From assembly GCF_023073335.1 (NCBI RefSeq), contig NZ_JADPJG010000012.1, positions 160,405 to 220,404 of the forward strand: a stretch of 60,000 nucleotides of DNA. Reading direction: 5' to 3'. The position numbers were made by a program, and so were the translations under genes. Each line of letters starts with the position of its first letter. The first letter of the stretch is position 1. Below, piece after piece: positions 16,280 through 25,414 of this stretch. This DNA comes from Bradyrhizobium sp. 21 (lineage in GTDB: Bacteria > Pseudomonadota > Alphaproteobacteria > Rhizobiales > Xanthobacteraceae). Below the pieces are notes generated by a model. The model was not told the DNA's origin. It ran no database searches and saw only the letters and a program-made list of their open reading frames with translations.

Positions 16280-16807
16280 ATGAGCATCGAGATCGATATT
16301 TTGAACGGCGACGCCTCGTGGCGGATCGCGGAGCCGCTGCATCAGGCGGTCTGGGGCCCGAACATGCTCGCGGACAAGCCTTGGGCCCGCGTCAAATGGG
16401 CCAATGCCGACCTGCGCGTCTTGATCGAGACGCCCGAAGACGGCCTCGTCTGCCATGTCGGCATCTATTTTCGCACCGTCATCTGGAACGGGCAGAAGGT
16501 TCATATCGGCGGCATCGGCGGGGTCTGCACACGCGAGGATCAGCGCGGCCGCGGCTACGCCACTATGGCTATCGACGCCGCGATGCATACCATGCGCGCC
16601 AATGAAGCCGTTCGCTTCGCGCTGCTGTTCTGTGAACCGCACAATTTTTCATTCTACCAGGCCCGTAGCTGGCTGCCCTTCGAGGGAGAGGTCTATTGCG
16701 AGCAGCCGGAGGGGCGGATCCGCTTCGACTACATGGCGCCCTATGTCTTCAACATCGTCCGCGCGCCGACACTCGGCACCATCGACCTCTGCGGCCTGCC
16801 GTGGTGA
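16280..16807 (+). CDS. GNAT-family N-acyltransferase
   Basis: A protein of 175 residues starting MSIEIDILNGDASWR. The acyl-CoA loop is TREDQRGRGYATMAID (R-G-R-G-Y-A at about 92-97, a good Q/R-x-x-G-x-G/A match), preceded by the strand HIGGIGGVCT and followed by LLFCEPHNFSFYQARSW. The acceptor is unknown. ATG 16280 is preferred to the earlier in-frame ATG at 16223 because it has a GAGAGAG immediately upstream and the skipped 19 residues are basic and unstructured. General layout recalls NodA-like acyltransferases, but the specific NodA blocks are not seen. Confidence 0.82.
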   Translation: MSIEIDILNGDASWRIAEPLHQAVWGPNMLADKPWARVKWANADLRVLIETPEDGLVCHVGIYFRTVIWNGQKVHIGGIGGVCTREDQRGRGYATMAIDAAMHTMRANEAVRFALLFCEPHNFSFYQARSWLPFEGEVYCEQPEGRIRFDYMAPYVFNIVRAPTLGTIDLCGLPW

Positions 16808-16887
16808 GCCCTGCGTAACGGCTGGCTGGCGCGGGCGCGGGCGACCCGGTAATATGTCGATCATCATCTGAATTCCGCCCGGTGAAC

Positions 16888-18273
16888 ATGACGATCGACG
16901 CCCCGATAGATGCCGCCCCTCCGCGCGCACCGGTCGCCTCCCCCATCGCCGGCCTGCTGACGGCACCGATCCTGCCGACGCTGCTGCGGCTCGCGATCCC
17001 CAACATGATCGCAATGGTCGGCAGCACATTGGTTGCGATTGCCGAGACCTCCTATATCGGCCGGCTCGGCACCGTTCCGCTGGCCGCAATCGCGCTGGTA
17101 TTTCCGTTCGCGATGTTGACGCAGATGATGAGTGCGGGCGCGATGGGCGGCGGCGTCTCGTCTGCAATCAGCCGCGCGCTCGGCGCAGGCGATCGCGACC
17201 GCGCCGCAACGCTGGCGCTGCATGCGGCCATCATCGGCCTTTGCGGCGGGCTGTTCTTCACGGTGACGATGCTCGCCTTCGGCCGCTCGTTCTTCATGCT
17301 GCTCGGCGGCCGCGAGCGCGTGCTCGAGGAGGCCAGCGGCTATTCGCAGATGCTGTTCTCGGGCGCGGTCGCGATCTGGCTCGTCAACACGCTGGCCTCT
17401 GTGATCCGTGGCACCGGCGACATGCGCCTGCCCTCGATGACGCTGATCGGAGCAAGCACGCTCCAGATCACACTCGGCGGCACGCTGGGGCTCGGCCTGT
17501 TCGGCGTGCCGCAATTCGGCATGCCCGGTGTCGCCGCAGGCCAGCTGATCGCGTTCACCTGCGCCGCGATTTTCTTTCTCTGGTATCTCTTGTCCGGCCG
17601 CAGCCGGCTGCCGCTGAAGGTCCGCGCGTTCCGTTTCGAGCGCGCGATGTTCCTCGACATCCTCAAGGTCGGCGCGGTCGCCTGCCTGTCGCCGCTCCAG
17701 ACCGTGCTCACCATCCTGATCTTCACGAAAATCCTCGCCACCTTCGGCACCGAGATGCTCGCCGGCTACGGCATCGGCTCGCGGCTGGAATTCTTGCTGA
17801 TCCCGATCACCTTCGCCTTCGGCATCGCCTCGGTGCCGATGGTCGGCTTGGCGATCGGCGCAGGGCAGTTGAAACGCGCGCGGCGCGTGGCCTGGACCGC
17901 GGCTGCGGCCTCGGGAATCACGGTCGGCCTGATCGGCCTCGTCATCGCGCTCGATCCGTCGCTGTGGGTCGCGCTCTTCACTGGAGATCCCGGCGTCACC
18001 GCCGCCGCGCACAGCTATTTCCACTGGGCCGGTCCGGCCTTCGTGTTCTTCGGCTTGGGCGTGTCGCTGTATTTCTCTTCGCAAGGCGCGGCGCGCGTCG
18101 GCGGACCAGTGCTGGCCTCCACGGCACGGCTTCTGATCGTCGCGCTCGGCGGCATCGGTCTGATGACGGCGCAGGCGCCGGCCTGGACCCTGTTCGCGCT
18201 GGTCGGCGTCGCCATGGCCGTGTTCGGGCTCTCGACCGCGGCCTCGGTCGCCTTCGCGCGCTGGGGCAAATGA
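16888..18273 (+). CDS. MATE-family multidrug efflux transporter
   Basis: Cation-coupled exporter of about 461 residues with twelve membrane segments in two halves. N-terminal half starts TLLRLAIPNMIAMVGSTLVAIAETSYIGRLG, typical of the family, followed by AMGGGVSSAISRALGAG. The second half begins near ILKVGAVACLSPLQTVLTI and repeats the pattern with GYGIGSRLEFLLIPITFAFG. Substrates are not predictable. An in-frame GTG six bases earlier (16882) is an alternative start. It stands alone on the plus strand. Confidence 0.92.
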   Translation: MTIDAPIDAAPPRAPVASPIAGLLTAPILPTLLRLAIPNMIAMVGSTLVAIAETSYIGRLGTVPLAAIALVFPFAMLTQMMSAGAMGGGVSSAISRALGAGDRDRAATLALHAAIIGLCGGLFFTVTMLAFGRSFFMLLGGRERVLEEASGYSQMLFSGAVAIWLVNTLASVIRGTGDMRLPSMTLIGASTLQITLGGTLGLGLFGVPQFGMPGVAAGQLIAFTCAAIFFLWYLLSGRSRLPLKVRAFRFERAMFLDILKVGAVACLSPLQTVLTILIFTKILATFGTEMLAGYGIGSRLEFLLIPITFAFGIASVPMVGLAIGAGQLKRARRVAWTAAAASGITVGLIGLVIALDPSLWVALFTGDPGVTAAAHSYFHWAGPAFVFFGLGVSLYFSSQGAARVGGPVLASTARLLIVALGGIGLMTAQAPAWTLFALVGVAMAVFGLSTAASVAFARWGK

Positions 18274-18337
18274 GCGCAGGCAAATAAAGCGCAGAAATGT
18301 GATTCCATCCAGCGTTGCACTATCCTGCCGGACTGCT

Positions 18338-18353
18338 ATGGAGGCGCCTCCAT
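18338..18353. promoter_or_regulatory. Perfect 16-base palindrome upstream of the DUF2147 gene
   Basis: ATGGAGGC directly followed by GCCTCCAT, 15 bases before the start codon of the next gene. It may be an operator or a hairpin masking the ribosome site. Function unknown. Confidence 0.35.
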
Positions 18354-18368
18354 TTTCGGGGCCTCTCC

Positions 18369-18803
18369 ATGTTCAATAGATTCGCCGTTCTTTCAGTCCT
18401 CCTGACTGCGCTGTTTGGCGCGACTGCCGCCCATGCACAGAGCGCCGACGGCACCTGGCTGACCCAGGCCGGCGATGCACGCGTCAGAATCAGCAAATGC
18501 GGCGGCGGCATCTGCGGCAACGTCGTCTGGCTGCGCGAACCGCACGACACCGCGACCGGCCAGCCCGCCACCGACAGCAAGAATCCCAATCCCGCGCTCG
18601 CCAGGCGTCCGATGATCGGCCTGCCGCTGTTCAGCGGCATGCAGCCTTCAGGGCCGAACAAATGGTCGGGCCAGATCTACAATGCCGACGACGGCAGCAA
18701 TTATGCGAGCAGCATCAGCGTGACAGGCGCGGATTCGCTGCGGGTCGAAGGCTGCGTCGGCGCGCTGTGCGGCGGCGAGACCTGGACGCGCGCAGGGCGC
18801 TAG
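18369..18803 (+). CDS. Secreted DUF2147-family protein
   Basis: A protein of 144 residues with a clear signal peptide (MFNRFAVLSVLLTALFGATAAHAQS). The mature part shows the DUF2147 pattern: DGTWLTQAGDARVRISKCGG, ICGNVVWLREPHD and a final repeat ending VGALCGGETWTR, with paired cysteines. It is a small periplasmic beta-barrel-like domain of unknown role. Upstream in-frame ATG at 18315 is rejected because it spoils the signal peptide. Its stop TAG overlaps the stop of the convergent gene in the four bases CTAG (18800-18803). Confidence 0.85.
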   Translation: MFNRFAVLSVLLTALFGATAAHAQSADGTWLTQAGDARVRISKCGGGICGNVVWLREPHDTATGQPATDSKNPNPALARRPMIGLPLFSGMQPSGPNKWSGQIYNADDGSNYASSISVTGADSLRVEGCVGALCGGETWTRAGR

Positions 18804-19954
18804 CTCGCTGACGCCACCATCGCCTTCAGCGCCGTCGCCGCCGAGGCATAGCCGCCCCGCGCCCCGTCGATGAAATGCACGTGGTCGCTGCGCAGCGCCG
18901 ACGGCGTGAAGCAGGTCATCATCGCGGCGTCCTGCTGGTAGAGACCGTAGCGGACGATGCCGTCGCGCGCGGCCGCAGCGAGCCGATCGCTGATGGCGCG
19001 TTCGAGCTCCGGCGTACAGTCGAGGATCATGCGCAGGCCGTCGTCATATTTCCTGAAGTCCGAGTTCTCGACCACCTGACGTCTATAGACGTTTGGCACG
19101 AAGCCGCCGACCTTGAGGTCGAAGCGCACGATCAGATAGACGAACAGCGTATAGACCAGCACGCTGGCGCGGCGTGCGAGCAGCGGCCCTCCGCGCCTGG
19201 TGCGGGCCTCATAGTCCAGCCCCCGCGACGGCCATGTCAGCGGCGGCCCCTGCGGCGGCACCGGGCGGCCGCCATCCGGACTGCGCTCGACGAGGTGGAT
19301 GACGTCCTCGATCACCTTGCGAAAAAGATGCGGATCGGCACCGCGCGCCGGCATCACCAGCACCGACAGGATCAGTCCGCGTGAGGCCGGCATCACCTCG
19401 AAGCGGCAGGACAGGCCGGACAGATCGGGCTGTGTGCCGGCGGGCGCCTCCGCGACCGCAAACTCGCCGCGCTTCATCGCGGCGTCGGCCCAGGCCAGCC
19501 CGCCGCCGGAGAACATCGCGTAGGACATATTAGCCGACGGACCGAAGCGCGCGACGCGTACGTCGAGGCCCTGCGCGCGGATGGCGCTCACCGGCACCAG
19601 CGCGACGCGCATTCCCAAATCGAGATCTTCCCGCACCCAGGTCGCGGTCGCGGCCAGCGCCTCATGGGCCGCCGCGATGTCCTGAGGCGCAACCGCAAAG
19701 CTCGCGCCGTCGCCGCCGAACACGAAGGGGAATTCCCGGCCCTCCAATGCATTGGTCACCGCCGCGATGACCGCCGCGCCGGCCATATTGACCGCCTTGT
19801 AGCGCTGCGCGGCGATCGCCTTGGTAGAATCGACGATGTCGGCAACACCGATGCTCCAGTCGTCCGGCAGCGGCGCATAGAGCGCTGGATCCATCAGGCT
19901 GGTGAAGCCGCGGAAGACGGGAATGCCGCCATAGAAGGATTCGCCAGAAGTCAT
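18800..19954 (-). CDS. DUF3095 protein, nucleotide-cyclase-like
   Basis: A protein of 384 residues starting MTSGESFYGGIPVFRGF. The block WSIGVADIVDSTKAIAAQRYKAVNMAGAAV resembles the beta-strand and metal-binding start of class III cyclases, and FVFGGDGASFAV resembles the second strand pair with its G-G-D. This agrees with the family's annotation as adenylate-cyclase-like. No second domain is visible, and activity is not proven by sequence. The long upstream extension to 20113 has no domain character, so ATG 19952-19954 is chosen. Confidence 0.78.
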   Translation of the reverse strand: MTSGESFYGGIPVFRGFTSLMDPALYAPLPDDWSIGVADIVDSTKAIAAQRYKAVNMAGAAVIAAVTNALEGREFPFVFGGDGASFAVAPQDIAAAHEALAATATWVREDLDLGMRVALVPVSAIRAQGLDVRVARFGPSANMSYAMFSGGGLAWADAAMKRGEFAVAEAPAGTQPDLSGLSCRFEVMPASRGLILSVLVMPARGADPHLFRKVIEDVIHLVERSPDGGRPVPPQGPPLTWPSRGLDYEARTRRGGPLLARRASVLVYTLFVYLIVRFDLKVGGFVPNVYRRQVVENSDFRKYDDGLRMILDCTPELERAISDRLAAAARDGIVRYGLYQQDAAMMTCFTPSALRSDHVHFIDGARGGYASAATALKAMVASAS

Positions 19955-20167
19955 CGGGGGATGCCGGATGGTTGGGAAGTGCGTCCGAAGGAGATACGAG
20001 GCAGGGTCGATCAAGGTTCGTTTCCCGATCATTGGCTGAAATGGACCCGGACAACAAGATCGCACCGCGCCGCAATACCGCAGCCCGCCATTGATCCGCA
20101 TCAAACAGCGCACCGAAAGTAGCGCCTATGGTTGGTAGATCTGAAACGGTTGTTCGGGATCATCGAG

Positions 20168-20557
20168 GTGTCTGACTTTGGCAACAAGGACTCGACGTCC
20201 CCGCAGCACCCGCGCACGGGAACTGAGCCGATCAGCGCGGTGAAGATGCCGGAACGACTGACGGCGGCCGTCGATGCCTGGGCTGAAACCCATCACCTGA
20301 CCCGCTCGGATGCGATCTGCAAGCTGGTCGAACTGGGCCTGAAGACCGCGCCCCCGACAATCACGTCAACGCACGCGATCGCATCGGACGCCGCCAGGAT
20401 CGAAGAACTGGCGGTGCACGAGATCGAAGCGCTGCTGGATCCCGCATTGCCCGTGGACGAACGTGAGCGCCGCATCCGCCGCCTCACCGAGGGGCCGCCG
20501 GAATTCTCACACGAACGGGTCGATCTGCCCAAGGATCTACCGAAGCATCGGACGTGA
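20168..20557 (+). CDS. Ribbon-helix-helix-type small protein
   Basis: About 129 residues. The central part, ISAVKMPERLTAAVDAWAETHHLTRSDAICKLVELGLK, has the strand-helix-helix pattern of an Arc/CopG-like DNA-binding domain, and the C-terminal half is charged (VDERERRIRRLTEGPPEF). There is no adjoining toxin gene on the same strand. The start is uncertain: GTG 20168 gives MSDFGNKDS; a TTG at 20132 would add twelve residues; ATG 20246 is too late because it cuts the RHH strand. No regulatory target can be read from context. Confidence 0.6.
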   Translation: MSDFGNKDSTSPQHPRTGTEPISAVKMPERLTAAVDAWAETHHLTRSDAICKLVELGLKTAPPTITSTHAIASDAARIEELAVHEIEALLDPALPVDERERRIRRLTEGPPEFSHERVDLPKDLPKHRT

Positions 20558-20561
20558 CAGG

Positions 20562-20771
20562 CTAGTGCAGCTTTTCATCCTCGCGCTTGCGCAAGGCATC
20601 GAGAGACGCGTCATGGCAGCCGACCAGGCGGACGAATTGCTGCGGATACATTTCATGGCCGTGACTGCCGGAATTCTGATGCGCCATCGGCGGGCAATGG
20701 ACGTCGTCCGCCTTGGCGCGAGATGGCTCCGTTTGGCCCTGCTTTGGAGCGGTCATGCTTGGCGTGGTCAT
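20562..20771 (-). CDS. Small hypothetical protein
   Basis: A polar protein of 69 residues starting MTTPSMTAPKQGQTEP, with no membrane segment. It contains two Cys and several His (DVHCPPMAHQNSGSHGHEMY), a hint of metal binding. ATG 20769-20771 has AGGGAG eight bases upstream, the best support that it is translated; the frame extends to 20831 without a better start. It is convergent with the ribbon-helix-helix gene, the two stops being only four bases apart. No family is recognised. Confidence 0.45.
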   Translation of the reverse strand: MTTPSMTAPKQGQTEPSRAKADDVHCPPMAHQNSGSHGHEMYPQQFVRLVGCHDASLDALRKREDEKLH

Positions 20772-20897
20772 GGACTGCTCCCTGTCGATTGGGGCAGATC
20801 GATTGACATAACCCAATCGATTGCGGGGCATCTTACGACCAAATCCGGCTGAATGTCATTGCGCCGGATCAACTCAATTATGGCGACCGGGTTCCGG

Positions 20898-21620
20898 TTA
20901 CGCCGTATTCCCCGCGTCGATCGTAAACACGGTGCCGGTGACATTGCGGCCGCCTTCGCCGAGCAGATATTCCACCATGCGCGCCACGTCATCCATTTCC
21001 GGCAAGCGGCGTAGCGCGCTGCGGCCGGCGATGCGCTTGCGCCCCTCGTCGGAGAGATTGTGCGTAAGCTCGGTGTCGATGAACCCGGGCGCGATCGCGT
21101 TCACGGTGATGCCGAGTTTGCCGACCTCGCGCGCGAGCGAGCGGGTAAAGCCGGTGGCGGCGGCCTTGGTCGCACCGTAAACGGAGAGGCCGTTGTAGCC
21201 GGTGGTCGCGATGATCGAGGAGATGTTGATGATGCGGCCGGCACCATCCGCCATCATCTGTCGCGCGACATATTTGGTGAGGATGATCGGCGACAGCACA
21301 TTGAGCTGCACCAGCGCCTCGATCTCGGAATTGTGCATGGTGGCGAGCAGGCCTTCGGTGCCGAGGCCGGCATTGTTGACGAGGCCGTAGATCGGGCCGA
21401 ATTCGTCGCGCACGAGTTTTGCGTAGGCCGGGATCGCGTCGATTACGGCGAGGTCGCAGGCGCGAAAATGCAGGCGCCCCTCCGACCCGGCAATCGCAGC
21501 CTTGAGCTCGTCGCTCTCGCGCCGCGCCGCGGCGATCACGTTGTAGCCGGCACCGACGAGGCGCCTGCCGATCGCCAACCCAATACCGCGGCTGCCGCCG
21601 GTGACGAGAACATTATGCAT
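20898..21620 (-). CDS. Short-chain dehydrogenase/reductase (FabG-like)
   Basis: Classical SDR of 240 residues. NAD(P)-binding TGGSRGIG near the N-terminus, NNAG in LVNNAGLG, catalytic Ser in INISSIIATTG and YGATK (Y-x-x-x-K). The residues AARRES after strand 2 favour NADPH. Its start overlaps the adenylating enzyme gene by eight bases, and that gene overlaps the carrier protein gene, so the three form one translational unit. Likely reduces a beta-keto or similar acyl group carried on the small carrier protein; substrate unknown. Confidence 0.9.
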   Translation of the reverse strand: MHNVLVTGGSRGIGLAIGRRLVGAGYNVIAAARRESDELKAAIAGSEGRLHFRACDLAVIDAIPAYAKLVRDEFGPIYGLVNNAGLGTEGLLATMHNSEIEALVQLNVLSPIILTKYVARQMMADGAGRIINISSIIATTGYNGLSVYGATKAAATGFTRSLAREVGKLGITVNAIAPGFIDTELTHNLSDEGRKRIAGRSALRRLPEMDDVARMVEYLLGEGGRNVTGTVFTIDAGNTA

Positions 21621-22995
21621 CGGTGCGCGCCAGTTTGCCGGCCGGGGTGACGTCGAGCGCCGCGACGAAGCGGATCACCGCCGGCACCTTGTGTGAAGCG
21701 AGCTGCGCGCGGCACTGATCCATGATCTGGTCGCGGATCTCTTTCGCGCGCGCCGGATCGGTGCCGTCGGCGAGGATCACGTCGGCGACGACGATGCCGC
21801 CGGTGATCGGGCTCTTGCGTGACTTCGCCCGCGACATCCGCACGTCGGGATGACGGTTGATCACTGCCTCGATCTCTTCAGGATGAACCTTCAGCCCGCC
21901 GATATTGATGATGCCGCCACGGCGGCCGACGAAATAGTACCGGTCGCCGCGCAATTCGACGATATCCCCGCTGTCGACAAACCCGTCGCCGTCGGTGAGG
22001 GCGGCCACGTTGCGGCCGATGTAGGCGTGGGCGGTGCGGCTCGAACGGATGCACAGCGAGCTGTCGACGACCTTCATCTCGACGCCGTTGCGGTTGCCGA
22101 GATAGCCGGCTGGAAAACCTTCGAGCCCGTCATTGACGGCGAAGCCGACGCCGGCCTCGGTCGAGGCATAGGCATGACCGACGGAGGAGTTCGGGAAGGC
22201 CGCCTTGAGGCCGTCCAGCACCGCCTGGTCAGCGATCTCGCCGGAGAGGCGCACGTAACCGGGCGCGAAGCGCGCGGCCGAGCCGCTCATCAACAGCTTG
22301 CGCCAGTGCGAGGGCGTGCCGGAGATGTGGGAGACGCCACGCGCGTTCAGTCGCGTGACGTGATCGGCGAGCGTCTCATGCGGATCGGACAGCACCATCG
22401 AGCCGCCGGAGAGAACGGCGCGGAGGAAGATTTGCAGGCCGCCATAGCGGCGGATGTCGTAGAACGTCGCCCATACCGGCGCGGGTCCGCGCACGGGGCC
22501 TTCGGCGACGATCGCGCCGGTGAGTGCTTCCAGCGTATGGCCGGCGATCTTCGGCACGCCCGACGTGCCCGACGTGAGCATCAGCCATTCCGTGGCGCGT
22601 TCGGTCCCGGCCGGCTTGGTCGCTTGAAGCGGCAGTTGCGCGGTGACAATCAGGGGCACGCCGGTATCGGCCCAACGATCGGGCTCGTCGGTGACGACGG
22701 CATCGATTCCGGCATCCGCGATCAGCGCGTCGAGATGCGCGGGGTTGAGATCGGGCGGGCACAGCAGCATGCGACGGGCGATACCGTCGAGCTCGATCAT
22801 GGCAACGCCGGACCGGAGCTGGTCGGACAATTTCAGCAGCACCGCGCGGCCGGACAATTCACCCAGCCGGCCGCCCAGGACCGTGTGCGACAGGATATCC
22901 GACAGCGACACGACATCGTGTGCGTCCGACAGCGTGCGGCCGGTCAGCTCCGCGCCAAGATGGTCGCGGAGTGCAAAGATCTCACGCGGGGACAT
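21613..22995 (-). CDS. ANL-superfamily adenylating enzyme (acyl-ACP/CoA ligase-like)
   Basis: AMP-forming ligase of 460 residues. The ATP-grasping loop LMLTSGTSGVPKIAGHT is present, followed by AYASTEAG (A5-type), the hinge DSGDIVELRGDRYYFVGRRGGIINIGGLKVHPEEIE and the C-terminal lysine region VTPAGKLART. It is shorter than typical acyl-CoA synthetases because the N-terminal subdomain is reduced. It overlaps the gene for a carrier protein by 14 bases and the SDR gene by eight, so loading an acyl group onto that carrier is the natural inference. The acid substrate is unknown. Confidence 0.88.
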   Translation of the reverse strand: MSPREIFALRDHLGAELTGRTLSDAHDVVSLSDILSHTVLGGRLGELSGRAVLLKLSDQLRSGVAMIELDGIARRMLLCPPDLNPAHLDALIADAGIDAVVTDEPDRWADTGVPLIVTAQLPLQATKPAGTERATEWLMLTSGTSGVPKIAGHTLEALTGAIVAEGPVRGPAPVWATFYDIRRYGGLQIFLRAVLSGGSMVLSDPHETLADHVTRLNARGVSHISGTPSHWRKLLMSGSAARFAPGYVRLSGEIADQAVLDGLKAAFPNSSVGHAYASTEAGVGFAVNDGLEGFPAGYLGNRNGVEMKVVDSSLCIRSSRTAHAYIGRNVAALTDGDGFVDSGDIVELRGDRYYFVGRRGGIINIGGLKVHPEEIEAVINRHPDVRMSRAKSRKSPITGGIVVADVILADGTDPARAKEIRDQIMDQCRAQLASHKVPAVIRFVAALDVTPAGKLARTDA

Positions 22996-23227
22996 TTTCG
23001 TAGGCCCGCACGAAATCGCCCACGGTGGCGGGGAACGCTGCGTCCTCGGAAATGGTGAAGGGGTCGACGCCAGTCTCGTCTTCGAGGCGCGCCACCAGGA
23101 TGGCGAAGGCGAGCGAGTCGAACCCCGTCTCGTGCAGGGACAGGTCGTCCGAGAGTGCGGGAAGCGTGACGTGCTGCTCCTTGGCGATCTGCTGGATCGC
23201 CTCGATGACCTTAGACCGTACCGACAT
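22982..23227 (-). CDS. Acyl/peptidyl carrier protein
   Basis: A protein of 81 residues with the phosphopantetheine site GFDSLAFAIL (Ser at residue 38). N-terminal helix MSVRSKVIEAIQQIAKEQ and the acidic middle agree with the ACP fold. It is separate from the primary fatty-acid ACP, whose site is typically DSLD. First gene of an overlapping carrier-ligase-reductase set, so it probably holds a specialised acyl intermediate. No 4'-phosphopantetheinyl transferase gene is nearby, so a housekeeping one must act. Confidence 0.9.
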   Translation of the reverse strand: MSVRSKVIEAIQQIAKEQHVTLPALSDDLSLHETGFDSLAFAILVARLEDETGVDPFTISEDAAFPATVGDFVRAYENVPA

Positions 23228-23367
23228 GGCTGGCTCGCTTCTGTTGTCGTTCGTGTTGCGGCGGCTCTTGATGGCCGCCTCCCATGGCCGCTTGTTTACC
23301 CGACAGAAGTAAATGGCTTCTTGGACAATTCGGATAAAATTGGACCTATCTCCGGATTTTCGGTCCG

Positions 23368-25182
23368 CTACAGCCTGAGCGCACCATCGTTAATTTGCGT
23401 GTAGGTCTCGGCATCGACCGCGGCATAAGCGCCGGATTTCGGGTCGAGCATGAACAGCGGATCGCCTATCGCGCCCGGGTCAAATCCCGCGCGCGCGAGA
23501 TCGCCCTTCTTCTGCTTGAACGTCTCGGTCGCATCGAGTTCGCGCGAGATCCGGATGAAGACAGGGCGGGCATAGGCCGGCAGACGCTGCGCCAGATGGG
23601 CGGGCAGCGCTTCAACGTCAAAGCCCTCGTTGACGACGATCGCGCTCATGCCGGCGCGGCCGTCGGTGCCGGGGATCCTGACGCCGTAGGTGGTGGCGTC
23701 GATCACGCCGGGGAAATCGCGCACGGCGTCGTTGACCTCGGAGGTCGCGACGTTCTCGCCTTTCCAACGGAACGTGTCGCCGATGCGATCGACGAAATGA
23801 AAGAAGCCCTTGTCGTCGAGCCGCATCAGATCGCCTGTGCGGAACCAGGAATCGCCCTTGGCAAAGACGTCGCGCAGGATCTTCTTCTCGGTCTCGCTCG
23901 CGTCGGTGTAACCCTCGAAGCGGCCGCCGCCCTCATCCGCCGTGCCGATGCGGCCGATGGCCTCGCCGGCTTCGCCGCGCGCGCAGGCGATACAAAAACC
24001 CTCTGCGTTGCGCAGCGGCGCGCCGCTATCGGGATCGAGCTTGACGAGGCCAGCCGGGAAACGATGCGCGAGCAGTGGCGGAATGCGGCCGATCGCGCCG
24101 GGCTGGCCCTCGACGTTGAACAGCGAGAAATTGCCTTCGGTTGCCGCGTAGAATTCGAGGATGCGGGGAATGGCGAAGCGGGCCTGAAAATCTTCCCAGA
24201 TGTCGCCGCGCAGGCCGTTGCCACAGACGAGCCGCAGGCGATGGCGATTTTCGTATTCCGACGGCGGCGCCTTGAGCAGATAGCGGCAGAGCTCGCCGAT
24301 ATACTGGAACAGCGTGCAGTCGTGACGCACGATGTCGGGCCAGAAATGCGAGGCCGAGAATTTTTCCGCGATCACCACTGAGCCGCCGGCAGCGAGCATG
24401 CTGCACGGCGCGACGATGCCGCCGACCGAATGGAACAGCGGCAGGCAATCATAAAGCCGATCCTGCGGCGTCGCGCCGGTGAGGCCGGCGAACCAAAGGC
24501 CCCAGTTGAGGATGCGGCGATGGCTGATGCTGGCCGCTTTCGGCAGGCCGGTGGTCCCGGAGGTGTAGATCAGCAGGGCACGGTCGTTGATCGTGACGTC
24601 GCCATGCTCGTCCGGCGAAAGCGGACCGTCATCGAGGGCGGCAAGCGCAACATCGATCGCGCGTTCACTGCGGGTATCGCCGTGGGTCCAGACTTTTGCG
24701 TCCGTCGCTAGGTGCGGCGACGCGCTATCCAGCGCCTCCGTGATCTCGTGCGCGACGATGATTTGAGCGGGCTTTGCGACGTCGATGCAATGCGCCAGCG
24801 ACTGGCCGACGAGCTTGGTGTTGATCAGCGCGACCACGCCGCCAACGCGGCTGATGCCGAGCCATGCCGCGACATAGTCGATGCCGTTCGGCATGATCAG
24901 TGCGACAGTCTCGCCCTTGGCCACACCAGCCGAGCGCGCCCACCGCGCATAACGATTGATGCGTTTCGAGAGCCCCTCATAGTCGAGGCTTGCGCCATCG
25001 GTGATCAATGCGACGCGATCGGGCTGGCGCTGCGCCCAATCGTCGACGACGTCGGCGAACAGCCGGCCCGGCAGCGTCTCAATCCGCGCGGTGAGCTCGA
25101 TCGCCTTCAGCCAGATTTTCGAAGCCGAAGGTGCGCGCGCGGTTGTCGGTTGCTCGATGACGCCGGTGGTCATGCCGTTCAT
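23368..25182 (-). CDS. Long/very-long-chain acyl-CoA synthetase, FATP-like
   Basis: AMP-forming synthetase of 604 residues. Key motifs are LIYTSGTTGLPKAASISH (ATP loop), FYAATEGNFSLFN (A5), WFRTGDLMRLDDKGFFHFVDRIGDTFRWKGENVAT (hinge) and a C-terminal FKQKKGDL lysine region. The D-R-I-G-D-T-F-R-W-K-G-E-N string is a hallmark of the FATP/very-long-chain subfamily. It reads in the same direction as the carrier protein operon and lies upstream of it, with a 140-base gap that holds no other gene, so it may supply acyl-CoA to that cluster or act in lipid uptake. Confidence 0.92.
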   Translation of the reverse strand: MNGMTTGVIEQPTTARAPSASKIWLKAIELTARIETLPGRLFADVVDDWAQRQPDRVALITDGASLDYEGLSKRINRYARWARSAGVAKGETVALIMPNGIDYVAAWLGISRVGGVVALINTKLVGQSLAHCIDVAKPAQIIVAHEITEALDSASPHLATDAKVWTHGDTRSERAIDVALAALDDGPLSPDEHGDVTINDRALLIYTSGTTGLPKAASISHRRILNWGLWFAGLTGATPQDRLYDCLPLFHSVGGIVAPCSMLAAGGSVVIAEKFSASHFWPDIVRHDCTLFQYIGELCRYLLKAPPSEYENRHRLRLVCGNGLRGDIWEDFQARFAIPRILEFYAATEGNFSLFNVEGQPGAIGRIPPLLAHRFPAGLVKLDPDSGAPLRNAEGFCIACARGEAGEAIGRIGTADEGGGRFEGYTDASETEKKILRDVFAKGDSWFRTGDLMRLDDKGFFHFVDRIGDTFRWKGENVATSEVNDAVRDFPGVIDATTYGVRIPGTDGRAGMSAIVVNEGFDVEALPAHLAQRLPAYARPVFIRISRELDATETFKQKKGDLARAGFDPGAIGDPLFMLDPKSGAYAAVDAETYTQINDGALRL

Positions 25183-25414
25183 TCTTTCGGAACGTGTCTG
25201 CTGTTTCCCTAAGCTTAGCTCGCACGCCCTGCCCAGGTGTTAAGAGACAAGGTAAAACCCCGTTAGTGCGCGATTAACTCTGGTCATCCTTTACCAAGCC
25301 AGTGGGATCGGCGTGCGCGACCGCGCAATTCTTGCAATAGCAAAGCCAGTTGCCGGGGCGCGCAACGCGTGTCCCCCCGCCCTGCTTGCGGGCCGAGGTG
25401 AACTGGAGAGCGTC

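Noticed and set aside
16280..16807. NodA-like nodulation acyltransferase
   Set aside because: Length and GNAT fold are similar, but the conserved NodA blocks are not present and there are no other nod genes or nod box nearby.
20871..20895. GGAAC-N16-AGTT on the minus strand, upstream of the small gene at 20771
   Set aside because: The -10 is only three of four and it lies about 100 bases from the start; not called an EcfG promoter.
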